DNA from: Dryococelus australis
Taxonomy: Eukaryota; Arthropoda; Insecta; Phasmatodea; Phasmatidae
Direction: 5' to 3'
DNA: 64,000 nucleotides
NCBI GenBank assembly: GCA_029891345.1
Contig: CM056994.1
Location: 58,931,251 to 58,995,250, forward strand
Shown: one piece after another, positions 56,301-61,854 of the stretch
Position numbering within the stretch: the stretch's first letter is position 1
Layout: every line of letters begins with the position of its first letter
The notes under the pieces: generated by a model
The model's input: only the letters and a program-made list of their open reading frames with translations
Told to the model about the DNA's origin: nothing
The model's database searches: none
Translations under genes and position numbers: made by a program

Positions 56301-56301
56301 G
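3058..56301 (+). CDS. Astacin (M12A) metalloprotease with three C-terminal ShK domains; 11 exons, 5' end missing
   Basis: Spliced CDS: 3058-3118, 4109-4212, 5398-5473, 5694-5811, 8394-8569, 11651-11719, 30982-31091, 35166-35244, 36910-37020, 46361-46477, 56177-56301 (1146 nt, 381 residues plus TAG). Every junction is AG/GT and the phases agree throughout, which is strong support for the model. Visible order: prodomain (residues 1 to about 60) with the aspartate-switch motif FEGD (Asp44), then the catalytic domain with zinc ligands His148, His152 and His158, general base Glu149, and the Met-turn VMHYG (Met205, Tyr207). The four cysteines expected of astacins are present (TQSC, GAGC, GPGC, LYEC). 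ShK domains follow at about 267-300, 305-339 and 347-381. The family is secreted and cleaves extracellular proteins; the substrate here is unknown. The signal-peptide exon is not identified. Exons are GC-richer than the introns, and nothing in the visible frame is broken. Confidence 0.93.
4109..4212 (+). CDS. Astacin-ShK gene, exon b (prodomain with FEGD aspartate switch)
   Basis: Acceptor CGGCACAG ends at 4108 and donor GTGAGT starts at 4213. The exon encodes residues 21-55, including LFEGDIAG. In astacin zymogens the Asp of the FxGD motif coordinates the active-site zinc and keeps the enzyme latent. The exon ends in phase 0. It is clearly GC-richer than the flanking introns. Confidence 0.88.
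5398..5473 (+). CDS. Astacin-ShK gene, exon c (prodomain/catalytic boundary)
   Basis: Acceptor TTTCTAG ends at 5397 and donor GTAAGT starts at 5474. It encodes [20 protein letters not shown] and onward. The RNAx-RxxRW-GxVPYVI pattern is typical of the astacin mature N terminus, and activation cleavage is expected just upstream. The exon leaves one base that completes Asn with the next exon. Confidence 0.9.
5694..5811 (+). CDS. Astacin-ShK gene, exon d (N-terminal half of the catalytic domain)
   Basis: Acceptor GCTACAG ends at 5693 and donor GTATGG starts at 5812. It encodes roughly residues 81-119, including [17 protein letters not shown] and [10 protein letters not shown]. This contains the first disulfide cysteine and the strand leading to the GxGC loop. 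An open frame continues past the donor to about 5914, but the family alignment resumes in the next exon (CSSHVGR), so the splice is required. Confidence 0.92.
7104..7355 (+). repeat. tRNA-derived SINE, family A, copy 1
   Basis: Starts with an A-box-like stretch (GAATGGTTAGCCTGCTCGCC) and a B-box-like GGGTTCAATC. It continues with the family body: CGGACGATGCC, the string CTCATCGGCTCTCAAGACC and CAAATCTCTCAACTCAACTC near the 3' end. The same body recurs at five other places in the window. Confidence 0.85.
8394..8569 (+). CDS. Astacin-ShK gene, exon e (zinc-binding active site)
   Basis: Acceptor GGTTGCAG ends at 8393 and donor GTGTGC starts at 8570. It encodes residues 120-178: [17 protein letters not shown], then [19 protein letters not shown] and [11 protein letters not shown]. 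This is the astacin signature HExxHxxGFxHExxRxDRD with all three His ligands and the catalytic Glu intact. It is a GC-rich island in an AT-rich intron landscape. Confidence 0.97.
9118..9265 (+). repeat. tRNA-derived SINE, second type
   Basis: GTGGTGTAGTGATAAACC resembles an A box and the following CTTTGAATCTCAGTC a decayed B box. It is followed by a body with CATTCCTGGTGAATGC and ATAGCTCCTTTCCAAAG. It is distinct from the family A body. Boundaries are approximate. Confidence 0.55.
10452..10720 (-). pseudogene. 3' fragment of a non-LTR retrotransposon (end of reverse-transcriptase protein)
   Basis: Minus-strand frames read [10 protein letters not shown], then [11 protein letters not shown]. 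This matches the well-known C-terminal LRWxGHVxRM...RRPxGRPxxRW motif of many animal LINE polyproteins. Only about 70 residues remain and a frame change is needed upstream, so it is a 5'-truncated dead copy in the intron between astacin exons e and f. Confidence 0.6.
11651..11719 (+). CDS. Astacin-ShK gene, exon f
   Basis: Acceptor TTTGCAG ends at 11650 and donor GTAACC starts at 11720. It encodes [20 protein letters not shown] then DT, matching the astacin segment between NIQPG and the Met-turn. Phase 1 at both ends. It is followed by the 19.3 kb intron, the longest in the gene. Confidence 0.92.
12140..14525. other. Intron sequence without a recognised gene
   Basis: Mostly AT-rich. At 13091 the string GGGCCGGTTTCACCAAG resembles transposon termini, and short TATCTCG-like words recur to about 13225, but no matching second end was found. 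The open frames at 12726-13111 show no recognisable domain. Confidence 0.4.
14529..15060 (-). pseudogene. N-terminal part of a transposase-like DNA-binding protein
   Basis: Open minus-strand frame from about 15060 to 14529. It reads [19 protein letters not shown], then [36 protein letters not shown], and finally EYMGFKFK with [12 protein letters not shown]. The order KRR-basic patch, DxFDxxAVRR, GFKxK, RRxxYLR resembles the N-terminal region of arthropod transposase-derived proteins that carry a DDE domain further on. The expected catalytic part (Asp-Glu-Ser motif) is not recognisable after 14560, where the sequence departs into other frames. The 170-codon region is unbroken, so it may be fairly young or constrained. 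Confidence 0.5.
15659..17315 (+). repeat. Left inverted arm of the foldback element
   Basis: Inverted and diverged relative to 17980-20508. Clear landmarks are the terminal 30 bases, the repeated GCAAGCATATT(G/A)CATTA words at 15840-15980, the acidic frame at 16335-16673, and the GGGAGGTAAGCTGAGGGGC block near 17215 that faces the same block at 18059. A pure T run (16033-16058) interrupts it. Confidence 0.8.
16335..16840 (-). pseudogene. Acidic coding remnant in the left foldback arm
   Basis: The minus-strand frame 16673-16335 encodes 112 residues: [17 protein letters not shown], then [18 protein letters not shown] and a short C terminus. Homologous residues upstream (to about 16840) are interrupted by stops. 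The same protein segment, about 60 percent alike by eye, is on the plus strand of the right arm. The family is unknown; it is acidic and low in hydrophobics, with no zinc finger or DDE motif seen. Confidence 0.5.
17765..17860 (+). repeat. 15-bp tandem repeat in the foldback loop
   Basis: About six consecutive units of CAGACTGACTCCYA(Y) at 15-base spacing, followed by looser GACTCC-containing units to about 17940. It sits in the single-copy spacer between the two arms. Confidence 0.85.
18458..18930 (+). pseudogene. Acidic coding remnant in the right foldback arm (inverted paralogue)
   Basis: The plus-strand frame 18458-18712 ends [16 protein letters not shown] then stop. The same reading frame continues beyond it with [14 protein letters not shown] and [18 protein letters not shown]. 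This parallels the left-arm protein residue by residue. The arm-to-arm protein conservation suggests the sequence was coding before both copies decayed. Function not recognised. Confidence 0.5.
19725..19780. repeat. Perfect hairpin, 25-bp arms, 6-base loop
   Basis: Arm 19725-19749 (AGATTTGGTTTTAAACAACA plus TGGAG) is followed by TGGACT and then its exact reverse complement at 19756-19780. It lies within the right foldback arm at the point corresponding to the CTCGAG-containing stretch of the left arm. Confidence 0.95.
21600..22680 (-). pseudogene. Mariner-like transposase with N-terminal DUF4817-type helix-turn-helix, frameshifted
   Basis: N terminus: [20 protein letters not shown] then [13 protein letters not shown], the short helix-turn-helix found at the start of many arthropod mariner-like proteins. 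Next come [20 protein letters not shown] (second HTH) and QPYHLQRV. The catalytic core keeps all three acidic positions: [15 protein letters not shown] and [11 protein letters not shown]. At least two frame changes and a TAG stop at 21752-21754 break it. The transposase would cut and paste at TA sites; this copy is dead. Confidence 0.85.
22912..23348 (+). pseudogene. Second, inverted copy of the transposase C-terminal region
   Basis: Plus-strand reading gives SPDLTPLD, a stop, then LLWGYIKD, and after further breaks [20 protein letters not shown] and DVAGRH. This is the same C-terminal segment as on the minus strand at 21600-21838. Several stops break it and no N-terminal part is attached. 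Confidence 0.75.
23785..25165 (+). repeat. Diverged tandem array, unit about 265-285 bp
   Basis: The words GCCATTTTGAAAATAAG or close variants recur near 23790, 24055, 24325, 24582 and 24865, with a decayed form near 25157. Between them, words such as CGAGATATGACA, GTGACACTATCTTA and TTGTAATT(G/T)CTACTA also recur at matching spacing. About five units, each clearly diverged from its neighbours. No coding capacity. Confidence 0.7.
25168..27034. repeat. Inverted-repeat structure with about 250-bp arms
   Basis: 25168-25420 and 26783-27034 are reverse complements with scattered differences. Landmarks are CTGAAAGAGATTGTTTTATT at the left end facing AATAAAACAATCTCTTTCAG at the right end, and GTGATATATGTATGTAAG at the inner edge. 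The 1.36 kb spacer holds a TA/CA microsatellite near 25794-25862 and no recognised gene. Confidence 0.85.
27345..27600 (-). pseudogene. Mariner-like transposase scrap (helix-turn-helix segment)
   Basis: The minus strand reads [17 protein letters not shown], then [16 protein letters not shown] and [12 protein letters not shown] before a stop. The last part fits the second helix-turn-helix (xIAxxxGVSxxTVW) of the arthropod mariner-like family. No DDE part follows. Confidence 0.5.
28440..29120 (+). repeat. Degenerate internal repetition in intron
   Basis: Similar stretches recur near 28457 (GGGGGATCAAATTTCTAATT and GATCTCTGTAGGCACACTCA), 28871 (GGGGGTTTAATATTCACTCC) and 28990 (GGGATCTAATTTGAAACTAC and GACTCTGTAGGCATGCTCAA). 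This suggests old tandem copies. A pure C run (28673-28689) interrupts the first. Confidence 0.4.
30432..30655 (+). repeat. tRNA-derived SINE, family A, copy 2
   Basis: A box: TGGTGTAATGGTTAGACTAC; B box: AGGTTCAATTG; body: CATACGATGC, TCGGTGGGTTTTCCCAGGG, TTCACCCTCATCGG. It ends just before astacin exon g by about 330 bases. Same orientation as the gene. Confidence 0.85.
30982..31091 (+). CDS. Astacin-ShK gene, exon g (Met-turn)
   Basis: Found by looking for the missing SVMHYG segment. Acceptor TATTTAG ends at 30981 and donor GTAACT starts at 31092. It encodes [18 protein letters not shown], then [18 protein letters not shown]. The Met-turn Met205 and zinc-proximal Tyr207 are present, and LGQRKGFS matches the usual IGQRxxLS. 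An alternative donor at 31087 would break the downstream frame, so 31092 is chosen. Confidence 0.92.
31950..32012 (-). repeat. Possible tRNA-like SINE head
   Basis: The minus strand reads GGGGCTTAGTGGTTATGTAA, then GGACTTGATTCCCAGC, resembling A and B boxes. No family A body follows. Short and tentative. Confidence 0.35.
32475..33400 (-). pseudogene. Tc1-like transposase, inactivated
   Basis: N terminus near 33390: [25 protein letters not shown]. Middle: [18 protein letters not shown]-terminal frame 32843-32475: [12 protein letters not shown], then [13 protein letters not shown] and EHLWFNME. Compared with Tc1 consensus, the catalytic acids are lost: the first Asp reads Asn (NESRF), the second reads Ala (FQQASVPCH), and SPDLNP has become SLVINP; only the Glu of EHLW remains where expected. 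Frame changes separate the pieces. The copy lies antisense to the astacin gene. Confidence 0.88.
33427..34325. repeat. Inverted repeat, about 180-bp arms, enclosing a SINE
   Basis: 33427-33612 is the reverse complement of 34138-34325 with few differences (for example CGTGTATAGGAAACATGTGT, and GGCAAAGTACTTGCG facing CGCAAGTACTTTGCC). The left arm overlaps the 5' leader of the dead Tc1 transposase. The right arm is therefore an inverted fragment of the same element family. The spacer contains a 5'-truncated SINE. Confidence 0.85.
33608..33800 (+). repeat. tRNA-derived SINE, family A, copy 3 (5'-truncated)
   Basis: Begins at the B box (AACCGGGTTCAATTCCCGG), lacking the A-box half, then GTGCCGGACGATGCC, CAGCGGGTTTTTTTTCGGG and CTCATCGGCTCTCAAGAC. 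The loss of the A box coincides with the inverted-repeat boundary at 33612, so the SINE was cut by a rearrangement or the junction formed there. Confidence 0.75.
35166..35244 (+). CDS. Astacin-ShK gene, exon h (end of catalytic domain and linker)
   Basis: Acceptor TTTTACAG ends at 35165 and donor GTAAGT starts at 35245. It encodes [14 protein letters not shown], the usual astacin C-terminal helix with the last disulfide cysteine, then a short Ser/Pro-rich linker ending IVKP. Confidence 0.93.
35325..35376. repeat. (GA)n microsatellite followed by a G run
   Basis: About 20 GA units then eight or more G, about 80 bases after the donor of astacin exon h. Confidence 0.95.
36910..37020 (+). CDS. 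Astacin-ShK gene, exon i (ShK domain 1)
   Basis: Acceptor TGTGTAG ends at 36909 and donor GTGAGT starts at 37021. It encodes [22 protein letters not shown], then [13 protein letters not shown]. The six cysteines are in ShK spacing (C-6-C-8-C-10-C-3-C-2-C) with the conserved W-xx-G-E-C-xx-NP core. Confidence 0.95.
37185..38047. mobile_element. Probable solo LTR, 863 bp
   Basis: Begins TGTTACAATT and ends TATAACA (short inverted TGTTA/TAACA), flanked on both sides by ATAT (37181-37184 and 38048-38051), a 4-bp duplication like those of Ty3/gypsy elements. A GC-rich 3' half with a TATATATA stretch near 37750 on either strand could be the promoter region. No internal coding sequence adjoins it, so a solo LTR is the simplest reading. 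Orientation is undecided. Confidence 0.6.
38052..38260 (+). repeat. Minisatellite block 1, irregular unit about 25-30 bp
   Basis: Repeated diverged units of the type AATGTAAGCTAGTGGGG: AATGTAAGCTTGTGGGAACC, AATATAAACTAGTGGGG, AATGTAAACTAGAGG, AATGTAAGCTAACGGG and AACGTAAGCTATAAATAGG. The same family recurs at 43080-43255. Confidence 0.7.
39426..42085 (-). pseudogene. Decayed copy of a widespread metazoan repeat gene of unknown function
   Basis: Minus-strand pieces line up in the order of a protein family I know from cnidarian, crustacean and fish genomes, always repeated and unnamed. They are: [20 protein letters not shown] (about 41950), [12 protein letters not shown] with [13 protein letters not shown] and [15 protein letters not shown] (41640-41278), [13 protein letters not shown] with [18 protein letters not shown] and DVVFYVYQE (41059-40490), [13 protein letters not shown] with [20 protein letters not shown] (40233-39937), then a Cys-rich tail [14 protein letters not shown] and CTGACKR (39614-39426). 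SEDTD plus GCDT suggests a PIN/FEN-like nuclease fold, which is inference. Stops and at least four frame changes break it. It is probably carried by a mobile element. It lies antisense in the intron between ShK exons i and j. Confidence 0.75.
42480..43050. mobile_element. GC-rich module, possibly an LTR or promoter-bearing repeat
   Basis: A GC-rich stretch (42620-43030) in AT-rich surroundings with CCAGAGTATAAATGACG on the minus strand (about 42890-42906), a TATA-box arrangement like that in the two better-defined LTRs. Clear ends or a target duplication were not found. Directly followed by minisatellite block 2. Confidence 0.3.
43080..43255 (+). repeat. Minisatellite block 2
   Basis: Units AATGTAAGCTAGTGGGACC, AATGTAAGGTAGCGGGAG, AATATAATCAAGTGGGG, AACATAAGCTAGAG and AAATGCTAGCTAATGG. 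Same unit and same orientation as block 1, 5 kb away. Confidence 0.7.
43262..44500. other. Intron sequence without a recognised gene
   Basis: Begins with TACCATATTTACTCGATTCT, a word I associate with a common dispersed repeat type. A loosely duplicated stretch (TTATTCAGAAGA at about 44188 and 44361) follows. The open frames here show no known domain. Confidence 0.35.
45318..45510 (-). repeat. tRNA-derived SINE, family A, copy 4 (tRNA head missing)
   Basis: The minus strand reads CATAATCCGGCAC-type body reversed: GGGCTCTCCCAATTCCCCC, CTCACTTCACTTCGCCCTCA and GGCTCTCAAGACCTCAATG. The A/B-box region is absent, so this copy is 5'-truncated. Confidence 0.7.
46361..46477 (+). CDS. Astacin-ShK gene, exon j (ShK domain 2)
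   Basis: Acceptor AATTCCAG ends at 46360 and donor GTTTGT starts at 46478. It encodes [23 protein letters not shown], then [10 protein letters not shown]. Six cysteines in ShK spacing. The Asp usually found two residues after the first Cys is Asn here. The exon lies 9.3 kb after the previous one. Confidence 0.95.
47954..48216 (-). repeat. tRNA-derived SINE, family A, copy 5 (best preserved)
   Basis: The minus strand starts GGTGTTTTGGCTGAGCGGTT, then CCCGGGTTCAATCCCCGGC (near-perfect B box with pairing flanks), CCGAACGATGCC, CTCATCGGCTCTCAAGACC and ends with AATCTCTCAACTCAACTC. About 260 bases. It defines the family consensus best. Its 3' CTCAACTC motif is shared with copy 1. Confidence 0.9.
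49758..49970 (-). pseudogene. N-terminal fragment of a mariner-like transposase
   Basis: [20 protein letters not shown], then [20 protein letters not shown] and NYCGAP: the DUF4817-type helix-turn-helix seen also at 22680-22400. The coding match stops after about 70 residues and no catalytic region follows. Confidence 0.7.
50530..50615 (+). repeat. Possible tRNA-like SINE head
   Basis: GTGTAGCTCGTTAGTGCGC resembles an A box and GAGATCAAATCTCCAATG a B box, at tRNA-like spacing. No body in common with family A. Tentative. Confidence 0.3.
50945..51266. mobile_element. Possible small non-autonomous element
   Basis: Left end AGGCGCAGCCGGAATTGGGG and right end, reverse complemented, AGGGCGTAGCTAAGAATTAC are loosely inverted. 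The GGCGTAGC terminal word is seen at many DNA-transposon ends. No exact target duplication; a poly(T) run at 51040-51052 sits inside. Confidence 0.3.
51560..54690. other. Intron sequence without a recognised gene
   Basis: AT-rich; no domain, tandem array or transposon end recognised. The short open frames (for example 51988-52296 and 52742-53005) read as chance frames. Confidence 0.4.
56177..56301 (+). CDS. Astacin-ShK gene, terminal exon k (ShK domain 3 and stop)
   Basis: Acceptor CTTCTGCAG ends at 56176; TAG stop is at 56299-56301. It encodes [18 protein letters not shown] then [16 protein letters not shown]. The last cysteine is the final residue of the protein. This is the most canonical of the three ShK domains. 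Confidence 0.96.
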
Positions 56302-56650
56302 TACTTATATGCTCCTTGCCTACTTCTGTAGAGCTGAAGAATAGTAACCTACTTCCTATGCAGAAAAATTCTACTTTAATCTCCAAAGAGCATTTTTTTA
56401 CAAGAGTGTGATCTTTTGCTGCAGTTGTGATGCACTGTGGCAGTAATATTCAATTAGAAGCCCGTGGGTCACTTGCAGTCTGTTAGTCGCCAGGCTAGCC
56501 TATAGACAACACATTTTATCAGCATTTAGCTCACAATATAATATATACCAGGGCTATTTAACTAGCACTACGGGCCAAATGTGGCCCGTTAGACTCATCA
56601 GATTGGCCCATCAACAAAATGTTTATGAGCATTTTTTTAATGCACTTTCG

Positions 56651-56656
56651 AATAAA
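56651..56656 (+). promoter_or_regulatory. Candidate poly(A) signal of the astacin-ShK gene
   Basis: AATAAA lies 350 bases after the stop codon on the coding strand. It is the first canonical hexamer found there. Position is the only evidence. Confidence 0.4.
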
Positions 56657-56807
56657 ACTTGTATTCAACTTATATATTACTTCATTTATTCCATGTTCAC
56701 ATAAATGACCTGACATTGTATAGGTGAGCCACAAATTTGTAGTGAGCGAGTGTGGCACATAAAGCAACGTAATTACTAATTGCGTAACCCTGCACTAGAG
56801 TGAGTGA

Positions 56808-57052
56808 ATGAAGAGATTTAAGTGGCTCTTAACAGTGAGGTTTTGAGAGCTGATGAGAGTGGTTGAGGTGAGGGTATAGCGGTGCCGGAATTAAGGGGTG
56901 GGGGAAACGGGGAATCCCGAGAAAAACCCGCTGACCAACGGCATTGTCCGGCACGATTCCCACTTGCTAACATCTGGTGACCCGGCCGGGGATTGATCAC
57001 AGTTCTCCTTGGTAGGAAGCGAGCAGACTAACCGCTCTGCCACTGATCCCCC
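56808..57052 (-). repeat. tRNA-derived SINE, family A, copy 6
   Basis: The minus strand has a head with AGAGCGGTTAGTCTGCTCGC, then GATCAATCCCCGGCCGGG, GTGCCGGACAATGCC, GTCAGCGGGTTTTTCTCGGG and CTCATCAGCTCTCAAAACC. Lies about 500 bases downstream of the astacin stop codon. Confidence 0.85.
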
Positions 57053-58162
57053 TCCCCCCCTGCACGAGAGTAATGCATAATACAGTCTGCTCAGTGTTTC
57101 AAAGGTTATGCTAAAATATGTTATACTCTTATAAACATTTAAAAATAATTTGCAATTATGTGTTACTACCACTGATGACAAAGCAATGGCCTTCAGTAAC
57201 CTGGAAAAATATGTATACTGAACGAAATACTATATGGTATTGTGATGACATGCAAAATATTCACAAACCATGAATAAGATAATCATGGAAAATTTAACAT
57301 ATCTTCAAAGCAATTATTAACATATTCCACTATGTGAAAATTTAACATTTTAAATAAAAAGTCAGTATTTTTTTCATTTAGTTCTGCTGTAAAACTATGC
57401 ATGTGTACAGCTAAGTTTTTACCCAACATTTATACAATAAAAAAAAAATTTAATACCTTTATCTTGTATTTTATATTCACACTATACAAATTATGTAAGT
57501 TTGGAATAATATATTCATTTTAAATTTTTCCTACTTACTATACATGTACACTTTATCTACTATTTGTAAGCCAACTGTTTATGCCTGAACAACTGTAGTT
57601 GCTGGCTATCAAGACAACCATTGATTGTAACACAGTCGAAATGTACGTTGTTTACATAACTAATTTATCTACTTTATGTTAATATGTGTCATTTCAATGC
57701 ACCGTGTTATGATTTTTCACTATGTAAACATACCTTTCTACACGTGTAATCTATGTTATTGCATGTAATTTGCATGTGTAATTAATTCAATAATTTTCTC
57801 ATTGTTTTCTTTATTACATTTTTTTATGATGTTAGGATATTTTCTTTTAGATGTATCGTGGCGATTTAATTATGTTTAAGGATAGGGTAATTAGCTAGAC
57901 GTCTTTTTTTTATGTTTTGTGTTAATAGTTTTATTAATTTTTATGGTCCCATATATTGTGAATATCTGCTATTATTTAATTGGTATCTATATGTTTCGAG
58001 ACCCAATGTTCTACATATTTTTTTACAGTTAGGACGTAGGAATTGGTACGTAGGGGGTGTTAGGAATTTTCTAGCTTCCCATTGGTTCCAGGTTCGCAAT
58101 CTGACTTCCCATTGGCTGGAACCTTATGTCCCTTTCAAACTATCTCCAAGCCAAGAGAGCTT

Positions 58163-58164
<2 letters not shown>

Positions 58165-58228
<64 letters not shown>
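58165..58228. repeat. (CT)n microsatellite
   Basis: About 32 CT units. Two CTTCCCATTGG words (about 58074 and 58104) lie just upstream, i.e. paired CCAAT-type sites on the minus strand. Confidence 0.95.
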
Positions 58229-58231
<3 letters not shown>

Positions 58232-60608
58232 TGACTTCCGAACCAGCTAGACGTATAGGGTAGGACTCGCACCTGAAGGTGGGTGTCGAGTAGGGTTTTT
58301 ATTAGATTTTTAGGTTGTCTTAGCTTCTTCTGTTTATTTTTGTGTGTTGAAGTGTTTCGAGAAAATTGAGAGTACGTGAAAGCCCCTTTTGCTAGGATAT
58401 AATATAGGAGTTAGAAGCTAGACCGCGTCAGTGTTAGAGACGTATTTCTCCACGACGACGAGGCCCTTAATATGCCTGCGAGTCCTAACGACGTAGTTGG
58501 TTTGCTACATCAAAGTCGTCCCACTTTCGCAGTAGCACCGAGAGCTGCAAAACGTTAGTGAGATAAGTCTTCATTGCACTATTTTTATGTGTTATACGCA
58601 GCGTCCACCATTATCCTTCTAGAAGTTTTCTACCCTATCAGCGACGCCATGTTGGTTTTATGCGTAATAAGAAACCAGCTTTAAAAACTTTGTCGACTAA
58701 TAATTTAAGTAAAGAATCTATTCTCCTAAGCTAGGCACACTGTAGAACAGAGTAATTGTTTTATTAAACAAACATATTATTTATATTTTCCTTCAGAGAG
58801 TAACATTAACGGTAAGGGATTTCATATGAGTGAACTTAAGGCAACGTCTTGCACAACATAGGGATTTTTATTAGGTTAGGTACGGCTACTCCCACACCGT
58901 TTAGGAATGTTAGGTGTTTTTGTTAGATCATTGCTGATTGCCACAAGGGTTTTATTTAGAAGTAGTCCAGATAAGCAAGGAAATAAACACAAGAAAAATT
59001 AAGGAATATTTTTCAATAAATCTGGACTTGAAAAATGTTTCGATATTGTGGTCGCCTACATTATTTTCTGTTGTTGGTCCCTGTATCTTCCCATGTTCTT
59101 AAAGTATTTTCTGGTTACATTTAATTGTGTATCAAATGTTCTTGGGGCGTTTGCGTGCACAAAGTGTGTACGTAGCAGAGTTCCAGCCTGACGCATGGTA
59201 ATCGTCTGGTAAGTTGTGTTCCTGCCGGCCATTCCATAGACCGGTAAACTAAAACACTGGGATTGGTGAAACACGCTTTGTTGAGCATAAATTGCAACGA
59301 CGTATTTATGCTGGTGTGCTTCTTACTGTTTTGTTTTTCGTAAGTGAAATCTAAGGATTGATTAAGGTCGTACGCGTAGTCTAAGGGAAGAATCTCTTAA
59401 ATGGCATTGCATTTTCTATTCTTCTCTCACTTACTACCACGGTAAAGTTATGTTAATTTAGTTACGTTCATTGGTTTTGTACCTACACCCATGCGCTACT
59501 AATTTGCATATGTAATGTACATTGTGAAATTACTGTATATTTACACAATAGTTCAGACTGGCTGTCTCAACGTGGTGTCATCGTGAGTGTGTCTGGATAT
59601 ATACGTTATATATTACATAAAGACTACTCAAAATACAAACTAGGTCACCATACTGTAAGAGTAGGTGTACTCAGGTAAAAGTGACAGCATATCATGCTGT
59701 TTGCCACATAGTATGAAAGGAAACTGTGGGTTTTTCTTTTTAAATTATGTTCCCTGTACTTGTCACTGGTTGAAGAAAGTTGCTTGAAATTGTGAAAAAT
59801 TGAAAATAAAGATGCAGCGTTGAGATTGCCCGAAAGTGCAAGTGCTTTTATAATTAATCAAATGTGGATCCAGGAATTTCTCCCCCGGTTTTTTTTAAGA
59901 AACGTAAACTGGTTTTAGTAGCTTATACTTTCCCTTGATATCTTGGTGTTTATACCTAACCTAGATGGTTTGTATAGCTATTGGTACTTTTCGAATAAGA
60001 ATACTTAATTACTGAGCTGTCAACATACTACAAAACCATATCTCAAATAACATTTTCACACAGGCTTCTGTGTTCTAGTCTCGCTGCTTCTGGATGACAA
60101 GTGGCAGCAGATCACTTGCTCTGTGATAAAAATCACAACTGTGACAGGACATAGATTCCTTTAACTAAGACTAATGATTGTGCCTACCTTGCCACCAAAG
60201 TGAACTAGTTCCGATACTGTAGTCGTTTGTATACAGGTGCTTTGTTCTGTCATTTACCTAACTGCACTACAAATTATTAAAAAATCATAATTTTCTAAAA
60301 AAAAATGTTATAAATATTGCAAGATTGCCACCTACAAATTTCAATACTAAGATAATTCACTTTTATACACTATTTTCATATTTCTGAGACAATTACAAAT
60401 GAAGGCAAAAATTAATTGGTTAAATAACCACAAATAAATAAAACACAAAAGCCTAGTGAACAAGACAAATAAAGTTCATACCTAGTTAGAGAATTCCTAC
60501 CTTAGTTTGGTCCAAGGCAGCGAAAAATAAAATATTTATATATCTCTGAGGTACACCGACTAGTGTTTTCAGAGCTACCTCGCATAGAGGAAGATCACAA
60601 ATACATGC

Positions 60609-61166
60609 TGTTATATTAACCTTTCCTACTTCAAAATGTTCTAGGGAATATACTAGGGACGTAACTATAATTTACTCATGAGCTCCTTTCACTTGACTAT
60701 ACTCTACTTGATTATATAAAATGTTATTTATTTTGGGACTCTAATACAATAAATTGTTATCAACCATCAATAGTAAATGTTCCCCGATTAAAGCTGCTAC
60801 TGAAGCAATGTAACAATCCCTTCGACATCCACAGCTATCCAATTCGGACTCACCACTGGAATATTATATTAGCGGGATGTTCAAGAGGCCCGCTCCGCGG
60901 AGAAGGCCTCAGGATCCCCTCGTGGTGGATCGTCTGTCGTCTCTCATCTCCGGAGCTCGCAGTCGGTCAGCGGCGGCAGCAGGTACCCTGCGCCGTCACT
61001 GATCCGGAGTGTGGAGAAGGATAAAGATGCCCGACACTCTGGCGACACAATTTATACAGTCTGAGTCTGGCTGCGCCCCCAATTCCCATCCTCTTGTCGT
61101 TGATTGAGTGGCACCTTGCCGCTCGTATCGAAGTTGCAACCCAGCAACACCTCGTTTGCCATTACA
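60609..61166. mobile_element. Probable solo LTR, 558 bp
   Basis: Begins TGTTATATTAACC and ends TTTGCCATTACA, flanked by ATGC on both sides (60605-60608 and 61167-61170). The 3' half is GC-rich and the minus strand has ACTGTATAAATTGTG near 61050, which would make a promoter for a minus-oriented LTR. Size, TG...CA ends and 4-bp duplication fit a Ty3/gypsy solo LTR. It is not alike in sequence to the one at 37185. Confidence 0.55.
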
Positions 61167-61610
61167 ATGCACATACACACAAGGAGAGATTGGGTTGTGT
61201 GTGTGTGTTTGGGGGGGGGGGGTGTTTGAAGCTACGCATCACGAAAATTAATTCTCATGTTTGTGTGTGGGTGTACACACTTGTGATGGTGGTGAATAAA
61301 GAATTGCTGAATGAGTGGCTAGGTTTTGCTGAGCTACACTAGATTACCTGTCAAATTTATTGCTGCAGTGTTCTCAGTTATACAGGCTTATTCTGTAGCA
61401 CCAAAGTTACTTTGTTTGCTGCGTGCGTAACCCGTGTTTGCGTAGAGTAACGGTACCTTGGAAAATGATTCTGTACCACCAAGTTACATTAACACCTATG
61501 TGCATGGATGTAGAAGTGAAGCACAAACTGAAGCGAATATCTGTTAATCTTGGAGGCTGTACAAAGTCGACGAATCGTATTATATATATGTGTGTGTGTT
61601 GGATATATAT

Positions 61611-61774
61611 ATGTTGGACAGACTGTGAATGTGTTTGGGTAAGGAACATGTTTCAATGTGATTACATATCTGGGCCACACACTGCAGGATTGTGATTCAT
61701 GGTAATGTAAAATAAATATATGTATCTTTTTTTGACCTTCTCATATGTAACCTCAAACGTAAACACAGAGAATA

Positions 61775-61854
<80 letters not shown>

